From contig JAKZAP010000021.1 in NCBI GenBank assembly GCA_023053575.1, positions 15,624,212 to 15,688,211 of the forward strand: a stretch of DNA of 64,000 nt, read 5' to 3'. Origin of the DNA: Branchinecta lynchi. Lineage: Eukaryota; Arthropoda; Branchiopoda; Anostraca; Branchinectidae. The stretch's first letter is position 1. Each line of letters starts with the position of its first letter. Positions 21,353 through 28,364 of this stretch are shown here, piece after piece. The position numbers and the translations under genes were made by a program. Below the pieces are notes generated by a model. That model had not been told where the DNA came from and searched no databases. It saw nothing but the letters and a program-made list of their open reading frames with translations.

Positions 21353-22674
21353 GCCTTTCTTTCATAATATATAACACAGTAAACATTATATGGTACGGGT
21401 TGATTATCTTTCAACGTTAAACTTATTTCAATATCAGCAGTTGTTCCATTATAAATATTTGACTCGTGTTTGGAAACATCGAAACAGAATAGTGGATATA
21501 CTTCTTTAAATTCTTCTATACTAACAACACTACCAGTATCAAATGCTAATTGTTTATAACCCAAATGTATGAACCTATTGTAAAGATTTGAGTATTTACA
21601 TTTATCATCGCTAAAATCACATTTAAGTGGTTCTTCAGGATACTTATCCCCATTAATTCTAAGTTCTATGTCTGTTAAATTCATATGATCAAACACCATA
21701 TTATTCATTAATTGATTGTTATGCTTTTCATTTTTCTGTAGCATCACAACTACTTTTGTTGGATTGTTTCTCTCAGAAATAACTTTCCAAGTGTGTTCCT
21801 TATTTTGACTAACATCGCTTTTATAAGTATTACATGCTTCCCACATCAGATTATGCTTTCTGTCCTTAGCAAGACCCTTTTCTAAGTTACTCATCATTTC
21901 AATACTAGGAGCTACGATAGGGATCTTCCAGGATAAATACTCGATGACCACTTTCAAATTAGTATTTCCATTTCTTATAATCATGTTGTTATCATCATTT
22001 CTTCTTAGAAATATTTTATGCGATGCACCTCTTAAGAATCGTTTGTTTCCTTTTAAGAATCCAAACAGTTCTGATAATGGTAAATACATATTTACTAATT
22101 TACTGCTCTTTGTTCTGTTATATATTTTTTCAAATCCTTTATTATAATTATCATTATTGGTCAACATGACTGTTCCACCCCCTGCTGCAGCCCCTGCTAC
22201 TACTGGAGTTGCAGTAAACGAAGCAATAACAGGATTAATTTCTTTTCCTTGATTATAATCCTTATACCAGAAATGATTTCTTGCTGCACTTCTAGAATAA
22301 TCATCAGAGTATTCAATCAACTTTGTAACGGTAGTTGTAATACCAACATGATTAATTTTTTCAACCGATTCATCGTTTATTACATATTCAGCGGTACTGA
22401 ATAAATTAAATCCATTGTTCGTCAAAGTAGCAATATCGGTTGCAGCTATATTATCTCCATTTTCTTTCACTATTCTTACACTGACATCAAGATAACTTTC
22501 ACTTGGATAAAACCAGGAATCTAATTTCTTTGTTACGAATTCAAACTCTGATTTATTAGATACATTCACATCTGTTTCTCGAATTTCTTTAAATTCATAT
22601 TTAACCACTGTATCATCCACAAGCGGTTCGTCAAATATGTTCCATTGAGGACTGATAACTTTATTTACTGCCAT
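21310..22674 (-). CDS. MCP: major capsid protein, double jelly-roll type
   Basis: 454 residues with the layout of Polinton major capsid proteins: N-terminal DxxVVKYEF region, a conserved central block with NLFSTAEYVINDESVEKINHV and IEYSDDYSR...HFWYKD at roughly residues 90-140, and a C-terminal beta-rich half. These proteins form hexameric capsomers of two jelly rolls. The start is tatataaATG. The last 13 codons and the stop lie inside the TIR, so the right TIR holds a copy of this 3' end. It is the first gene of the minus-strand block; the 118-aa gene ends only 30 bp above its ATG. Intact, slightly short for the family. Confidence 0.9.
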   Translation of the reverse strand: MAVNKVISPQWNIFDEPLVDDTVVKYEFKEIRETDVNVSNKSEFEFVTKKLDSWFYPSESYLDVSVRIVKENGDNIAATDIATLTNNGFNLFSTAEYVINDESVEKINHVGITTTVTKLIEYSDDYSRSAARNHFWYKDYNQGKEINPVIASFTATPVVAGAAAGGGTVMLTNNDNYNKGFEKIYNRTKSSKLVNMYLPLSELFGFLKGNKRFLRGASHKIFLRRNDDNNMIIRNGNTNLKVVIEYLSWKIPIVAPSIEMMSNLEKGLAKDRKHNLMWEACNTYKSDVSQNKEHTWKVISERNNPTKVVVMLQKNEKHNNQLMNNMVFDHMNLTDIELRINGDKYPEEPLKCDFSDDKCKYSNLYNRFIHLGYKQLAFDTGSVVSIEEFKEVYPLFCFDVSKHESNIYNGTTADIEISLTLKDNQPVPYNVYCVIYYERKATLDIINKNMYVSL

Positions 22675-22704
22675 TTATATAAGAAAGAAATTATTAAATA
22701 AAAC

Positions 22705-23061
22705 TTATTTCAGAATCTTTAATCCATTTCCAGTCATTAACGTTTTGATCAAGTCCTGACTTCTTTGATTTAAAATCCTTTTATTTGTACCGATAAGATC
22801 CTTCATCGATTTTTTGTTTCCAATTACATCAATGAGTTCCTTCTTGTTTACATTGATCAGATCTTTCCCATATTCTATTGCTCTGTTTTTCAACAACTCA
22901 AATCTCGGTTTAATAATATTATTATACATTGACATAGCCCCATCTTTTATTTGTTTTGCTGACGTTTGAAATAACTGGGAATTAACAATGTTTTTGAATA
23001 CACTACCGATTCCACTTCCATACTGCCTTTTATAAAGTAATCGCTTATTATTAATCAACAT
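22705..23061 (-). CDS. small basic virion-type protein (118 aa)
   Basis: A Lys/Asn-rich protein with a GSGIGSVFKNIVN segment near residue 15 that could form an amphipathic helix, and a basic C-terminus ending LMTGNGLKILK. MTGN-G fits the adenovirus protease consensus (M/I/L)xGx|G, so cleavage would release GLKILK. This resembles the layout of adenovirus pVI, whose C-terminal peptide activates the protease; that comparison is inference. It sits between capsid and penton genes, as expected of a minor capsid or membrane-active virion protein. The start is cctataaATG. Family not identified with certainty. Confidence 0.75.
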   Translation of the reverse strand: MLINNKRLLYKRQYGSGIGSVFKNIVNSQLFQTSAKQIKDGAMSMYNNIIKPRFELLKNRAIEYGKDLINVNKKELIDVIGNKKSMKDLIGTNKRILNQRSQDLIKTLMTGNGLKILK

Positions 23062-23093
23062 TTATAGGTAAATAATTTTATTTCACTAATCCT

Positions 23094-23816
23094 TTAAGCT
23101 TTTCTTAAATGCAGTACGTATCCAACGTTATCACCATTCAAATCGATAGGTCTTCCCAACTGATCAGTAATTGTCACTCTCAAGGAGTAAATAAAGTCTT
23201 TTGTATTAATAGGAAGGTAGATTAATTGTCTAGGATTCTCAACAATTTGACAACCCGGTTCTGTATTAGGAACAAATGTCCAAATGACATCTGATTTACT
23301 TTTGTTTACGATAGAACTGTTTACGAGAGAGCAGTGAATTTGAATTTTATCAACGCTTCTTGTTATATTCGGAAGCTTTGTACCTTCATTGATTTTCTTA
23401 GATATCTCACTATCCTTCTCAAATCCTAAAATCTGACACAAGTCACTATTAAATCTAAACACATATTTTTCTTGTAATAGTATGACAAATCTCATAGATG
23501 CTGGATTGGATGAAATTACAATAGGACATTTATCTTTTGGGGTATCAAAATACTGACACAAAAAATAATTCAAACAATCATCGTTATACATCCCATTAGG
23601 AATAGTAACATTCATCCATTCTGTTGCATTATTATCTTCATCTTTCCTGTATTGAAATGTATTATTTCCAAATTTATCACTTATATTATGCCATGAATAC
23701 CACAAAGTACACTGATTCAAACCTATTTCATAATCCCAATTACGATTCAATTCGATTGGTTGACTAAATGTTATATCAATGATACTTTCATTACCTTCAA
23801 TGTTTAACAACACCAT
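23094..23816 (-). CDS. mCP: minor capsid / penton protein, single jelly-roll type
   Basis: 240 residues matching the Polinton penton pattern: N-terminal LLNIEGNESIIDITFSQPIEL, a middle GMYNDDCLNYFL block, and a well-conserved C-terminal half with IHCSLVNSSIVN, WTFVPNTEPG and PRQLIYLPIN...LRVTITDQLGRPIDLNG, followed by YVLHLR. Pentons of this type occupy the five-fold vertices. Its ATG follows the standard ctaataaATG and lies 3 bp from the stop of the 274-aa gene. Length is normal for the family. Confidence 0.88.
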   Translation of the reverse strand: MVLLNIEGNESIIDITFSQPIELNRNWDYEIGLNQCTLWYSWHNISDKFGNNTFQYRKDEDNNATEWMNVTIPNGMYNDDCLNYFLCQYFDTPKDKCPIVISSNPASMRFVILLQEKYVFRFNSDLCQILGFEKDSEISKKINEGTKLPNITRSVDKIQIHCSLVNSSIVNKSKSDVIWTFVPNTEPGCQIVENPRQLIYLPINTKDFIYSLRVTITDQLGRPIDLNGDNVGYVLHLRKA

Positions 23817-23819
23817 TTA

Positions 23820-24644
23820 TTAGAAATATTTTTTATATATTGAATTGTAATTTCTCTTCGTAAGAAATTTATTTCGCATTAACGAATCCAAAATATCAAT
23901 AGCTTCATTTCTCACCTCATCAGATGTATTTCCGTTTACTCTGCTACCTATCAAAGTGTATAATTTTGAAATCATTTCATCACAATTCATAAATATTCCA
24001 GTTCCTTGTTGTCTGATAAAGGGTATACTAGATTGAATTTTTCTTAATCTATCCTTATAGTCTTGTATAAATAAAATAATTTTATCATACTTACTAGAAC
24101 TATAACTTTTACTTTTCAGACCACCATAACTTTGACTTATCGGTGTTAATTCAGCCAAAGCATCTTCTATATTCTCTGGGTTATCATAATAAAAATGAGG
24201 CATCTCAAAATATTCCCCTTCATATCTTCTATGATTATCTCTATATTTCACATTAAGTGCTTTTAGTAACTCTTTATCAACACCTTCATTCAGATCAACA
24301 ACTTTTATACTTGTTGGAGATGCTTCTAAAGCGGTTGACTGCATTTCTACCCCTGAAACTGGAAGCTGATATGGTTGATTCGTTTCACCTATCTGGAGAA
24401 GCCTTGTTCTTGAACTATCATCACCTTCCTGTAGTTTATTTATGATCATTTCAGTGTTCTCTTGTAATTTTTTGATGGTGTCTTTAGTGTTTTCTTTTTG
24501 TGCTACAATAACTGGAGCGTTTAACTCTGAAGCATATTCCCGAAATCCTGCCTTCTCCATCTCATTTTGTTGAACCTTGCTTCTCTGAATTTCTCTGTTC
24601 TTCACTATATCCGATAACATATCACTCAAGCGTCTTGAATCCAT
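23820..24644 (-). CDS. Polinton protein of unknown function (274 aa), coiled-coil N-terminal half
   Basis: Residues 1-90 are rich in K, E, Q and N with heptad-like spacing (DTIKKLQENTEMIINKLQEGDD), suggesting a coiled coil. A Pro/Ser linker follows at about 95-115, then a C-terminal domain of about 150 residues with FYYDNPENIEDALAEL and an aromatic NYNSIYKKYF end. Placement next to penton and capsid suggests a structural or assembly role. The gene is packed 3 bp above the penton gene and uses gtatataaATG. I do not recognise the family. Confidence 0.7.
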   Translation of the reverse strand: MDSRRLSDMLSDIVKNREIQRSKVQQNEMEKAGFREYASELNAPVIVAQKENTKDTIKKLQENTEMIINKLQEGDDSSRTRLLQIGETNQPYQLPVSGVEMQSTALEASPTSIKVVDLNEGVDKELLKALNVKYRDNHRRYEGEYFEMPHFYYDNPENIEDALAELTPISQSYGGLKSKSYSSSKYDKIILFIQDYKDRLRKIQSSIPFIRQQGTGIFMNCDEMISKLYTLIGSRVNGNTSDEVRNEAIDILDSLMRNKFLTKRNYNSIYKKYF

Positions 24645-24660
24645 TTATATACAAGTAATT

Positions 24661-25632
24661 TTATTTCATAATAAATTTTGAAAGTTCTTTTTCATAAAAC
24701 CCTCCTTGAATTAATTCCCCACTTTTGTCAGATATTTCATAAGTAATGGGAATGGTAGGTCTGATGGTTGCTATCTGAAATACCTCATCCGTATAATTAG
24801 GTAAATATCCTTTATCGAAAATACTTTTTTCTTTTTTAATTCTGACTAAATCCCCTACTTTGACGTTTCCTGTGATTTTGTACTCATCTACTGGAGGAAA
24901 CAGAGCACTAAAAACCTTTTTCTGATTAACCTTTTTACTAGCATCCACTGGTTTCATTTGTATTGATCGGTGATACGAGTTATTATAATTATTTACGAAT
25001 ACAGGTAAAATATCAATCCAATTAGTAGTGTTATTGTGAGTGAAATATTTCCAAAACTTTTCTTTTAGCGTTCTATTGAACCGTTCAACGATTTGTGCTT
25101 TCAATTCGCTTTCAGATGCAAACCAGTGTATATCGTTATTTTTCAAAAAAGATTGAACATTTCTCATTACAAATTCCTTACCTTTATCAGTTTGTAACTT
25201 TCTAGGAATTCTTTCTTTAAATATATGACTGAATGCGTTTATTATTCCAGCACCCGTTTTGTCTTTCAGAGGGATACACCAAGCATATTTACTAAAGCAA
25301 TCAATAACAGTTAAAATGTAATTTGTTTTATTATTTTCTTTTTTATATTTCTGCATGTCAACTAAATCAGCTTGCCATTGCTCATCAACATAGTGAACAT
25401 ACACTCGCCTCCTTTCAAAGTTATGATAGGAAGGTTTGTGTAACGTATACACATTCTCATTTTGCAACACATTTTTTATTTTATCCTTGGAAACCTTAAC
25501 ACCATTTTCTTTTAATTTTCTGTAAATATCATCCACACCTGAATAATTAGAATAATACGTCTTTAAAATATCTGTTTCTGCGTTGAGGTTTTTTTTAAAA
25601 AGCGATTTTTCATTGAACCACAGATAACGCAA
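24661..25632 (-). CDS. INT: retroviral-type DDE integrase, no own ATG
   Basis: An open frame of 323 codons: an N-terminal helical region, then an RNase H-fold core with D (WQADLVDMQ), D (KLQTDKGKEF) and E (AQIVERFNRTLKEKF), the spacing seen in Polinton and retroviral integrases, and a basic C-terminal beta domain. It catalyses insertion of the element's ends. The open frame starts at a TTG; no in-frame ATG precedes the core and an in-frame TAA lies above. The frame is entered by a -1 shift from the zinc-ribbon ORF at 25563-25730 at the run TTTTTAAAAAAAA, which contains T TTA AAA and A AAA AAA. The natural product is therefore probably a zinc ribbon-integrase fusion, unless this copy carries a frameshift mutation. 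Confidence 0.85.
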   Translation of the reverse strand: MRYLWFNEKSLFKKNLNAETDILKTYYSNYSGVDDIYRKLKENGVKVSKDKIKNVLQNENVYTLHKPSYHNFERRRVYVHYVDEQWQADLVDMQKYKKENNKTNYILTVIDCFSKYAWCIPLKDKTGAGIINAFSHIFKERIPRKLQTDKGKEFVMRNVQSFLKNNDIHWFASESELKAQIVERFNRTLKEKFWKYFTHNNTTNWIDILPVFVNNYNNSYHRSIQMKPVDASKKVNQKKVFSALFPPVDEYKITGNVKVGDLVRIKKEKSIFDKGYLPNYTDEVFQIATIRPTIPITYEISDKSGELIQGGFYEKELSKFIMK

Positions 25633-25730
25633 TTCCCTTTCAGCATTGGAACATTATTTTTTTGTGACACTGCCTTAAACATTGATTCAGTGTCAGTGCT
25701 CTTTTTACATTTCATACAATAAATCTCCAT
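25563..25730 (-). CDS. small zinc-ribbon ORF overlapping the integrase in -1
   Basis: 55 codons beginning at a standard ctaataaATG. The N-terminus is EIYCMKCKKSTDTES and the second knuckle is GNCVICGSMKNRF: two CxxC pairs about 30 residues apart, typical of the short zinc ribbon found in Polinton-type elements and some large DNA viruses. After the second pair the frame enters an A/T run and stops within 20 codons, whereas the -1 frame continues into the integrase. The zinc ribbon could be the N-terminal module of a frameshift fusion or a separate peptide. Too short to stand out as an ORF by itself. Confidence 0.75.
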   Translation of the reverse strand: MEIYCMKCKKSTDTESMFKAVSQKNNVPMLKGNCVICGSMKNRFLKKTSTQKQIF

Positions 25731-25747
25731 TTATTAGAAAACAATTT

Positions 25748-26092
25748 TTATAAACGAAAAGCTACCAACTTCATTTTGCGCTTAATGTAGGAAATACAGT
25801 GAAGTCCACAGTTTAATTCATCTATATTTTGAACAGCAAGATTTTCATAAGCTATTTTTTTCTTTGAAGTTCTTAGATATTTAATTATTTCTTTTCCTGG
25901 GGGAATACCGAAAGAATCAAAAAATTCTACATGGGGGTATTCAGGTAGATTACAATAGGCAACCCAGTGAGTTCCAGGCATTCCGAGTTTATCATAATTA
26001 ATGACACCGCATTCCGAATCGTTTATATGTTTGGGTAGCGTATCTAAAGAGAAAACACCTCGAAACTGTGGTATACTCCCTAATGCATCCAT
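25748..26092 (-). CDS. PRO: adenain-type cysteine protease
   Basis: Catalytic pattern of adenovirus-type (C5) proteases in order: His in GTHWVAY, acidic residue in EFFDSFG, Gln in AVQN and Cys in ELNCGLHCISYI. It is the maturation protease of Polinton/adenovirus-type capsids. The conserved N-terminal block preceding FRGVF continues upstream of the ATG at 26092 in the same frame (PLTNFDI, from about 26113), and this is the one coding unit here, besides the integrase, without TAAATG at its start. Its frame runs -1 to the end of the nucleoprotein-like gene at 26116. Initiation may be upstream, coupled or by frameshift. Confidence 0.85.
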   Translation of the reverse strand: MDALGSIPQFRGVFSLDTLPKHINDSECGVINYDKLGMPGTHWVAYCNLPEYPHVEFFDSFGIPPGKEIIKYLRTSKKKIAYENLAVQNIDELNCGLHCISYIKRKMKLVAFRL

Positions 26093-26115
26093 AATATCAA
26101 AATTAGTTAGAGGTC

Positions 26116-26766
26116 CTACTTTACTTTTGCTTCTTTTTTGATGTCCCCGTTTTTTGACTTCCTAGGCCTTCCACGTACCCCATTACCCACAACTTTTTGT
26201 GTTCCAGGGAGTGTAAGCGCTTCACCTATGTTGACATCATCGGTTTTTTCCTTCCTAGGCCTTCCACGTACTCCATTACCCACAACTTTTTGTGTTCCAG
26301 GGAGTGTAAGCGCTCCACCTATGTTGACATCATCGGTTTCCTTCCCACGTAACCCATTACCCACAACTTTTTGTGTTCCAGGAAGTTTTAGCGCTCCACC
26401 TGTGTTGGTTATGTTATCCACCAATTTCTTACCAGCGAATGTACCCAAAGCAGCAGCTCCGCTTGTTAAAGCTGCCTTACCAAGGGCTACAGCTAACGGT
26501 ATTAAAAATGGAAGTAATCCACCTTTTTGAATCGCTTCTCTCATCTGCTTGTATGATACATCAATATCACAACCCTTATTATTCATTTTACAGGTTTCAA
26601 TTTTATCAATTTGTCGTTTACTTAAAAGTAACTTAACTGGTTCTCGTTCATTTTGTCTACTATGACTAACACGTATCTGACATTTTTGTTTAGCATCAAA
26701 GCATTTCTTCAGCTTTCCTTTCTGAAGCTTTGACAAATAAACTGTATACTCCATTGTTTCAACCAT
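26116..26766 (-). CDS. basic repeat protein with AT-hooks, probable virion core protein
   Basis: 216 residues. The N-terminal third (1-80) is globular and Lys/Cys-containing. Residues 81-115 form a hydrophobic Gly/Ala/Leu segment (GGLLPFLIPLAVALGKAAL). The C-terminus is three tandem repeats of about 31 residues, each with LPGTQKVVGNG; two carry RGRPRK, the AT-hook core that binds the minor groove of AT-rich DNA, and the first copy lacks four residues of it. VGNG resembles the adenain site xxGx|G with Val in place of Met/Ile/Leu. Such a protein could condense the genome in a capsid. Start cctaataaATG. The antisense open frames across it are shadows of the repeats. Confidence 0.8.
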   Translation of the reverse strand: MVETMEYTVYLSKLQKGKLKKCFDAKQKCQIRVSHSRQNEREPVKLLLSKRQIDKIETCKMNNKGCDIDVSYKQMREAIQKGGLLPFLIPLAVALGKAALTSGAAALGTFAGKKLVDNITNTGGALKLPGTQKVVGNGLRGKETDDVNIGGALTLPGTQKVVGNGVRGRPRKEKTDDVNIGEALTLPGTQKVVGNGVRGRPRKSKNGDIKKEAKVK

Positions 26767-26796
26767 TTATTAGGGAATAAATTTATCTTATAAAAT

Positions 26797-27420
26797 TTAT
26801 TTACCAGCCATCATTTTTTCTATTCTGGTAACGAATGGTTTGTCAACAGGTTTTAGCTCTAGCTCTAGAAGCCTTTTTAAAATATTTACTACTGCTCTTT
26901 CAATATTATCGATACGAGTTTTTTGACCAGCAATCTTTCCTTCAATTATACCGTTATGGGTGTGTTGCCCAAGAAGCTTTTTGTCATAATCTAAAAGATT
27001 CATAGTTAACGTTGCTAAATTAACAGCATCATTTTTGTTTCTAGGGTTTTGAACATTTGTTATCAACTTGTTTTCAGCGTTAATCTCTTTATCATTAACT
27101 CGAACTATTTCTTTTACAAATAACCCTTTATCTTTAATCCTTACCAATAAATTATCAGGAGAATCATGTACCGCAGTTAATCTGTTGATATCTTCGCTAA
27201 AATACTGATTTGCCCCCACTTGTTGTGCGGTAATTTCTTCTTTAAATTGATTCAAAATAATAGTCATAGATCTGAAACTAATAGCGTCCTGGTCAGCTTT
27301 CGCATCCCCTAACATAATAATTCTCTTACCTTGTAGGTTAATATTACCGTTGTCATCAGTAACTCTCTTTTCATTCGATTCATTACTAACCTTTTTTCCA
27401 ACACTACCAAATTTATTCAT
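26797..27420 (-). CDS. fibre/spike-like protein (207 aa)
   Basis: Two copies of a motif seen in trimeric fibre shafts of phages and related viruses: GKRIIMLGDAKADQDAISFR near residue 31 and NKLITNVQNPRNKNDAVNLA near residue 117, of the type (K)xIxxLxxPxxxxDAvxxxxL. The C-terminal 60 residues (IDNIERAVVNILKRLLELEL) look like a trimeric coiled coil. By analogy this could be a vertex spike or attachment protein, or a coiled-coil scaffold. Start ctataataaATG. No catalytic motif. Name based on motif resemblance only. Confidence 0.65.
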   Translation of the reverse strand: MNKFGSVGKKVSNESNEKRVTDDNGNINLQGKRIIMLGDAKADQDAISFRSMTIILNQFKEEITAQQVGANQYFSEDINRLTAVHDSPDNLLVRIKDKGLFVKEIVRVNDKEINAENKLITNVQNPRNKNDAVNLATLTMNLLDYDKKLLGQHTHNGIIEGKIAGQKTRIDNIERAVVNILKRLLELELKPVDKPFVTRIEKMMAGK

Positions 27421-27436
27421 TTATTATAGAAATAAA

Positions 27437-28114
27437 TTATCCGGTAAATTTTTCAAAGTTTTTCCTGTACTTAAGGGTTTTATCTTTTATTTTTAAATCT
27501 ATGAAGAAAAAACCGTAGCCCTTGGTTGCCGTCTCGAATTGTTTGAGAAATTTTTCATTGTCTATACTGGATACATGGCTTTGTCTTATTAATTTTACTT
27601 CTTTTGGATTAGAACACTGAAAGAATGCAAAATAATTGCACTGGAGCCTTACCACCTTTGGCGTTTTATGATAGCTCTGTGATAAATAAACAATCGAGGC
27701 ATTTTTCTTTCTTCCTCTTATGAATAAATCTTCTATTTTCTTCTGGTCTTTTTCAGTGACAAAATCGTCAAAGATAATCAAGTTTTGGTACTCGGGGTCT
27801 AAGTCGTCAACATCGACAATATCATCAAGATTGTTACTTACTGTTAAGACATTCGATTTGCATTGTGACTCCAAAGTGGTTAAATTGGTTATAAGGTCTT
27901 GATATTTATCTTCTTCAAGATCTTTAGCATACAAGTATATTCGGTTGAAACAAAGATATTCATAAATTAAATTCAAAAGAAGGTTAGTTTTCCCTGTTCC
28001 AGAACTACCACAAATTAAGAGTCTAAATGGCCACTGAGGTGCAAGGTCGTGCTTATTCTGATAAGTGTTCTTTTCACTAAAGTCATAGACTTTGATTGGA
28101 GCCTTTTCATTCAT
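27437..28114 (-). CDS. ATP: FtsK/HerA-type genome-packaging ATPase
   Basis: 225 residues with Walker A LLICGSSGTGKTNLLLNL (about 31-49), Walker B NLIIFDDF (about 110) and a conserved sensor-like VYLSQSYHKTP (about 145), the set of the A32-like packaging ATPases of Polintons and large DNA viruses. It would pump the genome into the capsid. Complete, with start ctaaataaATG. Upstream lies an array of ten 21-bp palindromic repeats that separates it from the polymerase gene. Confidence 0.93.
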   Translation of the reverse strand: MNEKAPIKVYDFSEKNTYQNKHDLAPQWPFRLLICGSSGTGKTNLLLNLIYEYLCFNRIYLYAKDLEEDKYQDLITNLTTLESQCKSNVLTVSNNLDDIVDVDDLDPEYQNLIIFDDFVTEKDQKKIEDLFIRGRKKNASIVYLSQSYHKTPKVVRLQCNYFAFFQCSNPKEVKLIRQSHVSSIDNEKFLKQFETATKGYGFFFIDLKIKDKTLKYRKNFEKFTG

Positions 28115-28159
28115 TTATTTAGGAAGAATTTTTCATTATAAGATTTACTTGAGTATTTT

Positions 28160-28363
28160 AAGTAGGTACTTGAAGTTTTTAAGTAGGGACTTGAAGTTTT
28201 TAAGTATATACTTGAAGTTTTGAAGTATGTACTTGAAGTTTTGAAGTAGGTACTTGGATTTTTTAAGTAGGTACTTGAATTTTTTAAGTAGGTACTTGAA
28301 TTTTTTAAGTAGGTACTTGAAGTTTTGAAGTAGGTACTTGATTTTTTTAAGTAGGTACTTGAA
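28160..28363. repeat. ten tandem 21-bp palindromic repeats between POLB and ATPase
   Basis: Units begin at 28160, 28181, 28202, 28223, 28244, 28265, 28286, 28307, 28328 and 28349, an exact 21-bp step without indels. Most contain the palindrome AAGTAGGTACTT with an AT-rich spacer. 21 bp is two helical turns, so all sites face the same side. Could be protein-binding iterons, transcription termination/start elements or replication sites. One minus-strand frame reads through as a 7-residue repeat (FKYLLKN-like) but lacks an ATG. Confidence 0.95.
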
Positions 28364-28364
28364 T

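Noticed and set aside
21944..22147. plus-strand hydrophobic frame within the capsid gene
   Set aside because: Antisense shadow; lacks the TAAATG signal and overlaps a conserved capsid region.
26116..26160. classical A AAA AAG slip site joining the repeat protein to the protease
   Set aside because: The A run is out of phase for the X XXY YYZ pattern in the upstream frame, so frameshifting there is not well supported.
26138..26530. 130-codon plus-strand open frame
   Set aside because: Antisense shadow of the repeat protein at 26116-26766; its repeats mirror the 93-bp DNA repeats.
28160..28363. CRISPR-like array
   Set aside because: Units are contiguous 21-bp repeats without unique spacers, in a eukaryotic element; not CRISPR.
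28160..28363. heptad-repeat protein encoded by the 21-bp array
   Set aside because: The frame has no ATG or TAAATG start and any 21-bp repeat gives a 7-residue periodicity; kept only as a note.
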